Source: Brassica napus (Eukaryota > Streptophyta > Magnoliopsida > Brassicales > Brassicaceae). Taken from it: a DNA stretch of 64,000 nt. Both the position numbers and the translations under genes were made by a program. Positions 48,787 to 59,970 of this stretch are shown here, piece by piece (position 1 is the stretch's first letter; the number at the start of each line of letters is the position of its first letter). Location: NCBI RefSeq assembly GCF_020379485.1, contig NC_063442.1:15188009-15252008 (forward strand), given 5' to 3'. The notes beneath the pieces are model-generated. The model was given only the letters and a program-made list of their open reading frames with translations, was not told the origin of the DNA and ran no database searches.

Positions 48787-49808
48787 TAAGCATTGTGACA
48801 TCAACGTCTCCATCTCTAATGGACAATGGTACAACCATATATTCTTCTTGTCAACCTAGTTTTGAATCCACCAAAATACTCTCAACACTTCCTCAAGTGA
48901 TCATAACTTGTTTCCCTTCAAAACTTGCGGTGGCTAAGGATGTGAAAGTTTTAAGACTTTTTTTTTGTTACTGAGTGAAAGTTTTAAAAGTTACCTCCAC
49001 ATCGATTTAGAGATTCTTTTTCTTAACATGTTCATCCCCAGAATTTCGCGAGAAAACACAATTTGTTGCCGTCGACAAAAACAACTCTTTATGGCATAAA
49101 ATATTAGTCTGGTTGTATGTTGTGTGTGTGTGTGTAAAACTGTTAAGTAAAAAAAAAAAATTGTTCTACCTAGGCTGCAAAATGAAGAAGACACAAAACA
49201 AAGTTCAAATCATTGGAAGAAGCAGCATCTCTACTTCGTTTCATTTAAAAATTTCAATAATATCAAACAGCATTCAAATCAAACCATCTTTTCTTCCCAT
49301 TGCTTCCATCATTTATATAATTTCCATTTTTAACTCAATATATTTACTAAATAAATTAACGTTTCCTCTAAGTCTATAACTAATTAACCATCAATTAGAG
49401 TCAATCCCAGTACCATATATAAATGACCCACAAGACCGAGGTTTTACATCAGGATGAGGATCATGTGGAAGTTCACACTAGTCTTTAAGCATTGTGACAT
49501 CAACGTCTCCATCTCTAATGGTACAACCATATTCTTCTTGTCAACTTAGTCTTGAATCCACCAAATTAAAATACTCTCAACACTTCCTCAAGTGATCAGA
49601 ACTTGTTTCCCCTCAAAACTTGCGGTGGCTAAGGATGTGAAAGTTTTGAGACTTACCTCCACATCCATTTAGAGATTCTTTTTCTTAACATGTTCATCCA
49701 CAGAATTACTTGAGAAACACAATTTGTTGCCGTCGACAAAACAACTATTTATGGCATAAAATACTAGTATGGTTGTATGTTGTGTGTGTGTGTAAACTGT
49801 TAAGTAAA
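48787..49808. repeat. Direct duplication of about 0.33 kb downstream of the PADRE gene
   Basis: 48787-49150 and 49486-49808 are near-identical (TAAGCATTGTGACATCAACG start; both carry a (TG)n tract and end CTGTTAAGTAAAA). The spacer is 335 bp of AT-rich DNA. Non-coding; the open frames on both strands are short and mirror each other. Confidence 0.8.
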
Positions 49809-50286
49809 ATACTAGTATGGTTGAAAGTGAAAGATTTCTATGAACTGAAACACGTTCCATCTGCTCATGCCTAATATCATAATTCAAGCTCTGTCTAATT
49901 CCATTTGGCCCCTCGTCTATCTTCTCTCCATAATTTCTGAAATGTAACTTAACATATATGTTGCATCGAATTTGAATGTGGCGGTTAGTGTTTTCTGAGG
50001 GATGGCTCAAATGAAATACTCTGATTTGGTGCAAAATCGATTCCACATCAAAATACATTTTGGTTTTTGGTGAGACATCAAAAGTATACCTATTATGAGC
50101 TTCTCAAATGTGATTCAAATTTAATGCAATAAGCTATCTCTTTCAAAAGTAAGCAACTCTACAGAGTGTGAGAATCAGTAGCATCCATTTTATCATCCGA
50201 CCAAATGATACTACAAGATGATCTGTATTAGGTCTCCTATTACAAAAAAAAAAAAAAAAATGAGTTGACAATACCAACAAGAAGAG

Positions 50287-51438
50287 CTAAGTGGTCTTCT
50301 TGTCCATGTTTGTGATGAGATTCTTCATCTGAAACCTCCAGAAACAAAAGTAAGCGAAACCAAGTCCGATCAAAACATAAACCCAAATCTTATCTTCCCC
50401 ACTCTCCTTCTCCGAGGACACCTCTTCTATCCCAAACCACTCCCTCTCTTCCCCATCTTTATAACTTCTCGTTATCCCTTCCATCACTCTCCCATACAAC
50501 ACATACACCCTATCATGCCCCGCCACCGCCACCGCCGTCGGAAACCCCTCCACGTCGAGCTCAACCTCGTCATATATCACTCCTTCGCTCCAGCTATCCT
50601 GGCTCTTGAGATACCAAAGCTTCTTCTGCGACACCACCATAACCGTCCCGTCTCTCCGTCTCCTCGCCACCCCATCAGCCGCCACCATGTCTCCGTTCAG
50701 AAGCACAATCCTCGCCGTGCCGCTCTCCTCGTCCACCTTGAACATCTTCCCCGTGTTGCTCTGCACCACCAGGAGGTACCCTTTGCTGTTGTACACGATC
50801 CCGTTCAAACCGCAATCGCGGAAACTCGCGTCCGCGTCCGGCGCCACCGGCTGCGAGTTAAACAGCGGCGATCTCGAGAAGATCGCCGCCGCGCCGTCGC
50901 TGTTGACTTTCCAGATGAAGTTTTTCGCCGAGTTGGTGACGTAAGCGTTGCCGTTGTAGTCAACCGCCACGTCATTCGCGACGTCGCGGGCGATGTCCGC
51001 GTCGTCTCCGGGGAGGGAAGGGAGAGGAGAGAGGAAGATTCGGCGGCCGCCGCTGCGGAGATCGTAGGCGGCTAGGGCGGAGCAGGGGAGGAGAGGCGGG
51101 AGGCAGTGGATCGCCGCGAGGAGGCGGCGGTTAGAGGGGTCAACGGAGATGCCGAGGATTGTAGCGTTCTCCGGCAGGTAGGGATCGGAGATTAAGGTTT
51201 GCACGACGCCGGCGTCGGAGACGGAGTGGATTGTGCGGCTGTGGAGAGATCCGACTATGAAGTGTTGGCCCGATGGATCCCAGGTTAGTCCCTCCGGGTA
51301 GAGGCCTGGTGATCGGAAGTTGATTACGTGGCGGTTTGTGGCGGAGGAAGGAGTTGGAAGTAGGAGTAGTACCGCGGCGAAGAGGATTGAGAGGACCAAA
51401 GACGATCTGGATCGTGTACAAGTCATGTTCCCTTTCAT
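50287..51438 (-). CDS. NHL/SMP-30-type beta-propeller protein with signal peptide and C-terminal anchor
   Basis: Intronless, 383 aa. Residues about 10-33 form a signal peptide (SLVLSILFAAVLLLLPTPSS). Residues about 35-335 are a six-bladed propeller of the NHL/SMP-30 (gluconolactonase-like) type, with repeats such as YPEGLTWDPSGQHFIVGSLH, VANDVAVDYNGNAYVTNSAK and GLNGIVYNSKGYLLVVQS. Residues about 350-370 form a transmembrane helix (IWVYVLIGLGFAYFCFW) before a short basic tail. It is probably a secretory-pathway membrane protein with a lumenal or extracellular propeller; substrate unknown. The coding region is distinctly GC-rich against its flanks. The 3' end of this gene is duplicated, inverted and broken, at 55550-55925. 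Confidence 0.9.
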   Translation of the reverse strand: MKGNMTCTRSRSSLVLSILFAAVLLLLPTPSSATNRHVINFRSPGLYPEGLTWDPSGQHFIVGSLHSRTIHSVSDAGVVQTLISDPYLPENATILGISVDPSNRRLLAAIHCLPPLLPCSALAAYDLRSGGRRIFLSPLPSLPGDDADIARDVANDVAVDYNGNAYVTNSAKNFIWKVNSDGAAAIFSRSPLFNSQPVAPDADASFRDCGLNGIVYNSKGYLLVVQSNTGKMFKVDEESGTARIVLLNGDMVAADGVARRRRDGTVMVVSQKKLWYLKSQDSWSEGVIYDEVELDVEGFPTAVAVAGHDRVYVLYGRVMEGITRSYKDGEEREWFGIEEVSSEKESGEDKIWVYVLIGLGFAYFCFWRFQMKNLITNMDKKTT

Positions 51439-51741
51439 ATGATTTCGATTTAGGAAATATCTGAAAAATATGCCTTAAATAAAAATTTAAACAAATCAAC
51501 TAATGGGCCATATATAGTGTAAGTTATACGATCGTCTTATCAACTAATGGCTTAAGTACTTCTGAGCCCAATTCGATAGGCCGTGGGCGTTCGGATGGCC
51601 GATCTTTTCTATTCGGATCGTCCTTTTTTCGATTCCGATGTTTTCGGATATATAATTTTTAGATCCAATAGATAATTGTAAATTTTCGGTTTTTCTAGTC
51701 AGAAATTTTTAGATCGGTTTCAGTTCGAATTTTTGGATTTG

Positions 51742-52639
51742 GATAAAATCAGTGTTTTGAAACCCGACCCGAATCCACGGTTGAACCGGTAAACCCGGTG
51801 ACCCAGAAAAAATTCGGTTTGGGTTTTATGAAAAACCCAATATTTAAAAATCCGCAAAAACCCGTGAAAACCCAGTAAAACCCGGAACCCGACACTGGTT
51901 GAACCATCGGTCGAACCAATAAATAACTTTTACTTCATTTTTTTAAGTTTTTAATTAAGTTTTTATATTATGTTTTATATTCTAAGTTTCCAATTAAGAA
52001 GTTAGGTGCTGACAAAAAAAAGTTAGGTTTTCCTTTTTCAGTTTTATATTTGTGATTATTAGATTTTGATGAAGATTTCAGTTTCTCTATGACACATGAA
52101 GAAATGAAGTGAACGATGGTAGAGTAAACCAAAATTAGTTGATGTGATTTGGTGTTAGTTTATTTCCGTTATTGACATGTTATTACAATGATCTTTTACT
52201 TTTGGTTTATTTTGTATTTGAAGTTTAATTTATTATTCAATTAGATATTTAAATATTTATAAATTTTATGTCTTGGATTTTTTTATATGTCGTAAATCTT
52301 ATTTTGTTGAAAAAAATTTTAAATAATCTAAACTACTTTTTGATATTTTGTAAGTCAAATGAAAATAAGAAAAAAAAAACTAAAAGTTAAGTATTTTCTA
52401 AAAAATTTTAAACATAAAATATATACATATCCAAACTATTATTTTATGTTTTTAAAAACATTTAGAAAATATTAAATTTTATTTTCTATATTTTTATTTA
52501 CATAGCTAATATATTATTATATAATAAAATTAATTTATTTATTCACCTGCGGTTCACCCACGGTCGACCCAGTTACCCAACAACCCGGTAAGTCATCCGG
52601 TTCAGTGTCCGGGTCGGGTTTAAAAACATTGGATAAAAT
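51742..52639. mobile_element. hAT-type MITE, 882 bp
   Basis: The element 51750-52631 has ends CAGTGTTTTGAAACCCGACC / GGGTCGGGTTTAAAAACATTG, an imperfect inverted pair. It is flanked by a perfect 8-bp duplication GATAAAAT (51742-51749, 52632-52639). Subterminal zones carry AACCGG/ACCCGG motifs in opposing orientation, and the centre is AT-rich and non-coding. Non-autonomous. Confidence 0.85.
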
Positions 52640-53317
52640 GCTTAGGCTTAGTTTTCAGTAATAATTGTTTTTTGGATTTAACAAAACAATGAAATTTTGT
52701 TAGGTTTCTGTTTAGTTATTTTAATTTTCAGATTAGTTAGAATAACAAAATTGAGACCGAGTTGATATCCAAAAGTTTTAAATTCAATTTGATTTTACTT
52801 TTTTGGATAATTTAAAGGTTATGATAAAAATATTGGATGATTAAAATTTTGAATTAAATATTATTTTTTTTCAAATAAAACATCAGGTATTTCAAATAGT
52901 TTTAAAATATGAATACAATGTTGAGATAATTCATTTTCATTTAATTTGATTAATAAATATTATTTTCATGGTATTTGAGTTCTCTCTAAAATTAATGTTG
53001 TTAAAGATATAAATTGTTAGTTCGGTATCTATTTAGTTCTAGGTTTGATTCAGTCTATTTAGAAATTTCGGAAATTTTTTGACCAAAAAAAAAGAAAGAA
53101 ATTTTGGACATTTGTGGACATCGATTCAGTTTGGTTCTTTGGTTGGGATGGGGTTTTGGGTTAAAATGCCCATTCACCAAGCGGAAGAACTTGCACAGAT
53201 GCAATACACGTTGATAGACATCGAATTCAAAAATAAACGCACTTCAAGAACAGCAACAGTCCGATTGAATTACACTCAAGTTTGCTCAGAGAGACAAGTA
53301 AACAACCATTCTTTACC
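52640..53317. other. Intergenic DNA and RPS17 3' flank
   Basis: AT-rich to about 53130. From about 53190 it is the 3' UTR/flank of the RPS17 gene, which is homologous to the flank of the second copy. Confidence 0.5.
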
Positions 53318-53737
53318 CTATGGCGACGGCTGCTGAGACTCCATCGGAATCCCAAGATCATTCCTCTTGAGAACAGGAAGCGCGACGAAAGATTTGGTCT
53401 TACTGATGGGTCTGCTCTTTTCAAGCCTCACAACGTCACCCACCTTGAACTCGTTCTCCGGGTCATGCGCCTGATACTTCTTCTTCATCCTCACTCGCCT
53501 CTTGTACTTCGGGTGTGGAGCCAGCCTCGTCACTTCCACTGCCACCGTCTTGTCGCTCGTTGCGCACACCACGCGTCCTTGCATCGTCTTCATGGCTCTT
53601 ATCGCCGGGACTAAACCAGGCTTCCTAGTGTTCGGAAAGGAAATGGGTTTGGAGAGAGAAGAGAGTGGAGTGGAGCCATGGTTGAATGGGGAGGAGGAGA
53701 CCTTCAGAGACTGCAGAGATGAGGCTAGCGACGCCAT
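53318..53737 (-). CDS. RPS17: Plastid 30S ribosomal protein S17 (uS17c), copy 1
   Basis: Intronless, 139 aa. Residues 1-45 are a Ser/Leu-rich chloroplast transit peptide (MASLASSLQSLKVSSSPFNH). The mature S17 starts near AMKTMQGRVVCATSDKTVAV and includes HPKYKRRVRMKKKYQAHDPE and GDVVRLEKSRPISKTKSF. It is the nuclear-encoded S17 of the plastid small subunit, an rRNA-binding assembly protein. The C-terminus stops early (QQPSP-stop) relative to copy 2, through a small deletion that brings TAG into frame; the lost tail lies outside the S17 fold. A minus-strand ATATAAAT box lies at about 53770-53777, and a GCCCAATA site II-like motif lies upstream. Confidence 0.93.
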   Translation of the reverse strand: MASLASSLQSLKVSSSPFNHGSTPLSSLSKPISFPNTRKPGLVPAIRAMKTMQGRVVCATSDKTVAVEVTRLAPHPKYKRRVRMKKKYQAHDPENEFKVGDVVRLEKSRPISKTKSFVALPVLKRNDLGIPMESQQPSP

Positions 53738-53764
53738 TGATTGAGGGGGACGAAGAAGATAAGG

Positions 53765-53830
53765 TGAGATTTATATAGTGGAAAGCAGATGTGTGATCCA
53801 CTTGAATATTGGGCTGTTAATAGACTATTG
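53765..53830 (-). promoter_or_regulatory. RPS17 copy 1 core promoter
   Basis: The minus strand has CACTATATAAATCTC about 35-45 bp above the ATG and, further up, AGCCCAATA and AGACCCAATA words of the site II kind. The same words partly survive above copy 2 (GGCCCAATA at 56790), where the TATA word is shortened to TATAAAT. Confidence 0.5.
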
Positions 53831-53839
53831 GGTCTAATC

Positions 53840-54655
53840 ATGGATCTCTATAAGCAAAATATATTTATATATTGGCCCGTTCTCAAAAGTAAGATATTCT
53901 AAATTTTTTCTTGTTTCACAAAATTAATTTTTTTATATTTTCAAGATACTTTTGTATATTTTTGAGAAATATTAATTACAAATATTTGAATTGATTAGAT
54001 TTAATTGGTGAAGAATAATTGAAAATTATATAGAAAATAAATAATAAATTAAATTATAAACATTTATTATATTCTTAATAAACGTAAAATCTCTAGAAAA
54101 TCTTACTTTCAGAGACAGAGGTAGTAGATTTTTTTCATCTTATTCATTAAAGTCGTTTACTCTTGACTTCAAAAACCACTTACGTATTGCATTAGCTCTC
54201 TGAGTTTAATTCAGGAGCATTTCAAAAATCAAATTTCAAGTGGCGGAAAAACGGGGTTGTGCATGTCTAGATTTTTTGGAAATGCTCTTACAAATCTAGG
54301 AGCATTTCCAGTAATAATTTGTATCTCTAGATTTTTTGAGGAGAAGATCTTTTGTGTGCTCCCTCGTGACTTAGGTTTCTTTTTCCTATCATATATGTGA
54401 AGTGTGAAGTTTTGGGTTTTAACTTTTAACGGTGTCTTCTTTCCAAAAGAGGGGAGAGGCGGTGAGTTGTTGGGTGGTGGTTGTGGAGAGGAGGTGCGAC
54501 AGTGTTTGAACTGATGAATCTGGGTAAAAAAATCTTGCCATTTTGGAGGAAAGCACTGGGTCTTGAAAGGAGTTCCCGGCAGCATCGGCCAAAAATCTTG
54601 CAAATTTAAAATTTTTATATTCGGTCGAACGAGTTTCGTAAGACAGTTATACCCG
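53840..54655. other. Intergenic DNA; unidentified 124-codon frame
   Basis: Mostly AT-rich. A minus-strand frame at 54229-54603 (Pro- and Lys-rich, starting MQDFWPMLPGTPFKTQCFPP) has no recognisable family. The 5'-proximal part is GC-richer. I see no splice or homology support, so it is left uncalled. Confidence 0.3.
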
Positions 54656-55084
54656 ATCCAGAGAGTTAAGTAGAAAAGTTATATTAATTAGAGGTTTTAG
54701 GATCTATGTTCTAATACCATGTTAGATTCGAGTTTATTATGGACTTCCAACTTAACATTAATTGCGAGAAGTAAACTGGCTCTAACTCTTTGTATATGAC
54801 ATAAAGTTTTCTTAAATTCCCGATGTGGGATACTATATCCCTAATACCCCTCTTCAAGACGATAATTTTTATCAGGCAAAAATCTCGTAACTGCGTTAAC
54901 TAAAAAAGTTATATTAATCAGAGGTTTAGGGTTTTTAGGATCATATTCTAATACTATATTAGATTTGAGATTATTATGGATTTCTAACTTAAAACAAATT
55001 GATAATAAATGGACTGGCTCTAAATCTTTATGTATTATTTAATGTCTCTTACAATTTTCGATGTGAGATACTATATCTCTAGTA
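54656..55084 (-). mobile_element. TRIM-like LTR element, tandem (LTR-internal-LTR-internal)
   Basis: Two similar repeats of 127-128 bp (54720-54846 and 54957-55084) act as LTRs in minus orientation. Each ends TCTAACA/TCTAATA-like, followed by a TGGTATTAGAA-type tRNA-Met primer-binding site. The 110-bp internal segment ends in a purine tract GAAGAGGGG just before the next LTR. A second partial internal segment follows at 54656-54719. Size and layout fit terminal-repeat retrotransposons in miniature; no protein is encoded. Confidence 0.6.
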
Positions 55085-55264
55085 GCACCAAAACTCCTTT
55101 CTATCCTTTTTTTTTTAACTCTTTCGATGAGAGCTCAAAAATTTTACGGACCTATTACAAAAAGAATTTTGGACCCTTAAAACTAATAACGGTTCAAAGT
55201 TTTAAATAATTTGTTTTTAATTAACAAATAATTATAAATATTTTTTTACAAAAATTGTGATGAA

Positions 55265-55269
55265 AACAA

Positions 55270-55310
<41 letters not shown>
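55265..55310. repeat. (AT)n microsatellite
   Basis: About 40 bp of alternating A and T. The rest of 55091-55547 is intergenic DNA without a recognised element. Confidence 0.85.
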
Positions 55311-55311
<1 letters not shown>

Positions 55312-55549
55312 GAAGTTTAGCCCTTTATAATATATTTTAACATAAAATCACATGTATATTTTAAAAGCCGGACCCTTAACTATGTAGAAGTGGGAAGACA
55401 TCAGATTGGACCCGGTGGCGGTCGTTCTAATTGTCCCCCATTTAAGACGCCCCTGCTTTAGATGAGTCTTTCCTGCATAGTCCTCTTTCGGTGTTTGGTG
55501 GCGGTGGTGCTGATGGGTCCTTGTTCCGGCTTGTCTTCGCTTTTGTTCC

Positions 55550-55925
55550 CCCACGGCTGTGACGGTGGCCGGGCAGCATAGGGTGTATGGAGGGTATAAT
55601 GAGAGAGGGAAAAGCTTGCGAGTTGTTTGGGATAGAAGAGGTGTCGTGGGAGGAGAGTATGGAAGATAAGATTTGGGTTAATGTGTTGATCGGACTTGGT
55701 TTCGCTTACTTTTGTTTTGTTTCTGGAGGTTTCAGATGAAGAAACTCATCACAAAAAGGGACAAGAAGATCACTCATGTTTTGTTTCGAATTTTTCAACT
55801 CACTTTTTTATTTTGTTTGGTAATAGGAGACCTAATACAAATCATCCTGTATTGACATTTGGTTGGAATATGAAATGGAAGCTATTTGATTGTCACATTG
55901 TGTAGAGTAGCTTGCTTTTGAACTA
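55550..55925 (+). pseudogene. Inverted fragment of the NHL gene 3' end
   Basis: The plus strand reads ELFGIEEVSWEESMEDKIWV and then LIGLGFAYFCF, matching the last 50 or so residues of the NHL protein at 50287-51438. A 5-bp insertion (TGTTTTGTTTC against TGTTTC) then shifts the frame. Homology continues through the 3' flank (GTAATAGGAGACCTAATACA and beyond) to about 55925. The 5' three quarters of the gene are missing. Orientation is opposite to the source gene. Confidence 0.85.
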
Positions 55926-56292
55926 AAGCATGGGAATGTAAGAAGAGGGAGCTTATCGCTGCAGTACATTTGGTTCTACCACAGGTCCAAGGGCTTGTGG
56001 TTGGAGAGTCCCTTTTATAATAGACCTACCAATTGAAGTCCAGAAAAAATGGTCCGTATGGACACATTCAATTGGAGATGGAAGAACCATTGAGCCTTTG
56101 TTGCTTCACCATGTAAAAACAACATCGTGTTTCTTCAGGAAACATAAGGACACGAAGATCTGGAGGTAGGTAAAAAAAGAGTCTTCACACAACAAGTAGT
56201 TCAACTGAAAAAGAAATACACATTCCAAGAACAACAACAGTTCAACTGAATTACAACTCAAGTTTGGACAAAGACAAATAAACAACCAATCT
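55926..56292. other. Spacer and 3' flank of RPS17 copy 2
   Basis: No gene. From about 56195 the sequence parallels the 3' flank of RPS17 copy 1, placing it in the duplicated block. Confidence 0.5.
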
Positions 56293-56727
56293 CTACTCTT
56301 CCCCTGGCGGCGGCGACGGCTGCTGAGACTCCATCGGAATCCCAAGATCATTCCTCTTGAGAACAGGAAGTGCGACGAAAGACTTAGTCTTACTGATGGG
56401 TCTGCTCTTTTCAAGCCTCACAACGTCACCCACCTTGAACACGTTATCAGGGTCATGCGCCTGATACTTCTTCTTCATCCTCACTCGCCTCTTGTACTTC
56501 GGGTGTGGAGCCAGCCTCGTCACTTCCACCGCCACCGTCTTGTCGTTCGTTGCGCACACGACGCGTCCTTGCATCGTCTTCATGGCTCTTATCCCCGGGA
56601 CTAGACCAGGCTTCCTAGTGTTCGGAAAGGAAATGGGTTTGGAGAGAGAAGAGAGTGGAGTGGAGCCATGGGTGAATGGGGAGGAGGAGATCTTCAGAGA
56701 CTGCAGAGATGAGGCTAACGACGCCAT
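56293..56727 (-). CDS. RPS17: Plastid 30S ribosomal protein S17 (uS17c), copy 2
   Basis: Intronless, 144 aa, about 95% identical to copy 1 by eye. The transit peptide starts MASLASSLQSLKISSSPFTH, and the mature part includes MQGRVVCATNDKTVAVEVTR and AHDPDNVFKVGDVVRLEKSR. It keeps the longer C-terminus (SPPPGEE) lost in copy 1, so it is probably the ancestral form of the pair. Upstream and downstream flanks are also duplicated, so this was a DNA-level segmental duplication rather than retroposition. Both copies look translatable. The weaker TATA word here may mean unequal expression. Confidence 0.93.
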   Translation of the reverse strand: MASLASSLQSLKISSSPFTHGSTPLSSLSKPISFPNTRKPGLVPGIRAMKTMQGRVVCATNDKTVAVEVTRLAPHPKYKRRVRMKKKYQAHDPDNVFKVGDVVRLEKSRPISKTKSFVALPVLKRNDLGIPMESQQPSPPPGEE

Positions 56728-56918
56728 TGATTTGGGGGTGGACGATGAAGATAAGGTGAGATTTATAATAGAAAGCAGATGTTAATGGACTATTGGGCCG
56801 AATCATGGATCTATGTTACTAATATATTTATATACTGGCCCATGTCTAAGCATTTTCATATTCCAAAACGTTAAACACTATTGGACTTCTATAGTCGCAT
56901 TTTTTTTGATTTATAGTA

Positions 56919-57995
56919 TTTTTTTTTTTTTTTTTTGATGAAATTTTAAATTTATTGATCATCGCTAAAAGAATATATGAGTATATGTACAACTATGAGT
57001 AGTTCATATAACTATCTCTGAAAAAATTGAAAACTCTAATTTGCAGTGTCATGAGCTGCAAACCACCTGATCATTAAACCTTGCAGTCGCAGGCTGAGAG
57101 TGTACTTTGTAGAGGAGATGCGATTCCGAACTGTTTTATCCACCAACTTTGCAAGCTGTTCAACTGTCTTATGGCTCGTACCGTGCTTCCTCTCGTTGCG
57201 TTCACGCCAGATGAAATAAATGGTGACTTGCAGGACCAATCGGAGGAGTATGAACGTCAAACGGTCATATGGTCTGGACAGCATTGTAGACAGAGTGATG
57301 TCCCAGTCTGGATCCGGATCAGTCCCAAATAAATTCCCTACCATCTTTAGCCAAAGAGTGAAAGTATAAGGGCACGCAAAGAAAAGGTGGTCTCTAGTCT
57401 CGTCTGGTTCGCCACAGAAGAGGCAATGTTCCGGTTGACCCCATCGTCGAGTGCGATGACCAGTGGCGAGCCTATCCTTGACCGCAAGCCAAGTGATGAA
57501 AGCAAAACGAGGAACACCTTGAGGGAACCAAACAATTTTGCTCCAAATTACAGTATCCTTGTGCACCCTGATTTGATCCCAAGTTTCAGAAGAATGAAAC
57601 TTAGTGCCATAATCATTAGCACCACGCTTCCATAGAACTTCATCCCTTCCATCAGTTAATGTTAGCTGAAAAGTTCGTATCTCTGTTACCAAACTTTGAA
57701 TATGTCTGTCACGACATCTGCGGAACCTCCATTGACCCTCTCTTAAGACATCACAAATCCTCATATCTCTACTGATGCCCAACTTTTGTGTACCAAGTTC
57801 CCCAGCAATCTCAATAAGTCTTCCTTTAGGAAACCACAGATCAGTCCAGAACCTTGCAGTGGCGCCATCCTTCACATCCATTAGAAGGAAGTTTTTTGCC
57901 AGAGGTCGAAACTTCAGCAGTTTACGCCACGCCCATGAACCCATACCCGTGTCTTTTGCATCCCATAAGGTCTCGCCACGCAGGAGAAACAAAAA
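56919..57995 (-). mobile_element. 5'-truncated LINE with poly(A) tail
   Basis: A run of 18 T at 56919-56936 is the poly(A) tail of a minus-strand LINE whose retained body runs to about 57995. A clear target-site duplication was not found. Confidence 0.75.
57036..57992 (-). pseudogene. LINE ORF2 C-terminal part with zf-RVT domain, 318 aa
   Basis: An uninterrupted frame corresponding to the region after the reverse-transcriptase fingers: GMGSWAWRKLLKFRPLAKNF, then DGATARFWTDLWFP. The zinc-binding zf-RVT domain follows (CLFCGEPDETRDHLFFACP), then a conserved tail (IYFIWRERNERKHG). Endonuclease and catalytic reverse-transcriptase domains are absent because of 5' truncation. It belongs to a different LINE lineage from the 39.2-40.1 kb copy, which has an RNase H tail. 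Open but non-autonomous. Confidence 0.85.
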
Positions 57996-58950
57996 TTGAT
58001 AATTTTCATTTAATTATTAGGATATTACCCGCGTTTTTCTTATTTATAATTTATTTACAAAATTGACTAACAAATTTATTGTGATATATAAATTCATTTA
58101 TTTGAGTATTCTTCACATTTTCTCCTCTTTGCCGACTGGAAGCAATATCATCTGGTTCTCTTTTTTCTCTTTGACATCATTTTTCCTAAACATACAAATT
58201 ATGAAGCAAAGTAGACGTTGGAATAAGAATAGTTTCAGTTGTTTTAGTATGTATTTTCCGACAGCAATCAAATATATTTAAAGATCGTGTTTACGATTTG
58301 GCTTCAATTACATATCGAATCTATTAATTTAGTGTCCTATTTTTATCTACCATTTACAAATCATAATAGGACCAATTAAAAAATTAGTTAATATAACATA
58401 TTTGATTATTAACATTAATAATAAAACAACTATAAATTTGAATTTATTTTTTAAATCTGTTGAGAAAGAATCTAACAAAATCTTACTCCAAATTTTAAAT
58501 ATTTTTTTTATAAAATAACATATTAATTAATTTCGTAATTAGTAATATAATATTGTTATAAATCAATGTTAACTAAAATTTGATTATAAAATAAAAAAGA
58601 AAAAATATATAATATTCTTTTATAAATTCTACAATTATATTCTGTATTAAAAAAATAGAAGTGCTATATGAATTAAATATGATAAAATTATATTAAATAG
58701 GTAAATTAAGAAATATTATATTTTATACAAATTGTTTCATTTAAATAAATTAGCACTCATCCTTAAAATGAGTTAAAATTCGTAAACTATATAATAGTTT
58801 TATACAAAAATAAATTTATCAAAATATGTTAAACTTTTATATCGACACATGTATATTATCTTTTTTATTTATTTTGAAACTCTCAACAAGATATTGTTTA
58901 AAATGTTTATATACAAAAATATAATAGTATATAATAACCTTTAGATCATA
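57996..58950. other. Very AT-rich intergenic DNA
   Basis: No gene or bounded element recognised. Confidence 0.5.
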
Positions 58951-59633
58951 TCTATACTATTAAAGCAGAATCTTTCTTATGAATCTGCCCCTGAATTTTC
59001 CTATTAATTACAAAACATTCCATTACCTTTTCTTCCTTTTTAAATACCAATCGCATGCCTTTTTCAACCAATTATTTTCAAGAAAAATTTAATAACTACT
59101 CCTCTTTAAATGCAAAAAAAATCGGGTATGAAGATATTAATAACTATTCCTAACAATATATTTGATCATTTAATTAAGATTTTGTCACACCAACAATATA
59201 TTTGGTCATTTAATTAAGATTTTTTTTCAAAGCGCAAAGATCTTCTTCGACACATCAAAAACCATTTCAACATGCAAAACCGATCGGCCCACTTTTCAAA
59301 CCTATTCAAAATATTTTAATTGTAAGCATACATAGCAAATAAATGACATAACAAATAAATTCCATAACAAATAGTATACAATAAAACTAATTTTATATTT
59401 TTGAACTCTTAAAAATTAATTGTTATGTGTATCCATTCAAAAATTGATTGCTATGCGTATCTATTATGTATATCTAACATACAATATATGAATCTTTTCA
59501 AAAATAAACAATCAACACAATTATAGTTAGACTAGATTATTTGGTATAAGAACACAATCATTTTATTAACAAATATTTTTACAATTTAAAAGAAAACATA
59601 ACCCGCGCTTTGAAAGCGCGGGTCAAAATCTAG
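58951..59633 (+). mobile_element. Non-autonomous Helitron, 683 bp
   Basis: Starts A|TCTATACTATTAAAGCAGAA and ends with a perfect hairpin CCCGCGCTTTGAAAGCGCGGG followed by TCAAAATCTAG|T. All Helitron hallmarks are present; non-coding. It is the clearest Helitron terminus pair in the window. Confidence 0.92.
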
Positions 59634-59970
59634 TACTATTTTAAAATATGATATTAGAAAACTATGAAGTTTTAGTAATTCATTAAAAATATTAATGAAA
59701 AATCAAATTTTAATTATATTTTTTAAAAATTATAACAAAATTTGTTGAGAAAAATTTAGAAAATTTTACCAAAATATAAAATACTATTTTTAAAATAATG
59801 TATTAACGTAGTAACAAAAACAAATTCAAAATTCATGTAATCTTCTAAACTCAAAAATTGTAGGGTAATTTTTAAAGTTTTCTTGAAAAAATATAAAATT
59901 TTCAAAATAAATATTCAAACTCAAAATAAATTATTTCAAAATTTTACAAAAGATAAAATCATAGATAATA

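Noticed and set aside
50515..51075. Plus-strand 186-codon frame, Arg/His rich
   Set aside because: It is the antisense shadow of the GC-rich NHL/SMP-30 gene; composition follows from the opposite strand.
54229..54603. Minus-strand 124-codon Pro/Lys-rich frame as a gene
   Set aside because: No recognisable family, no splice or promoter support, and it lies among repeats.
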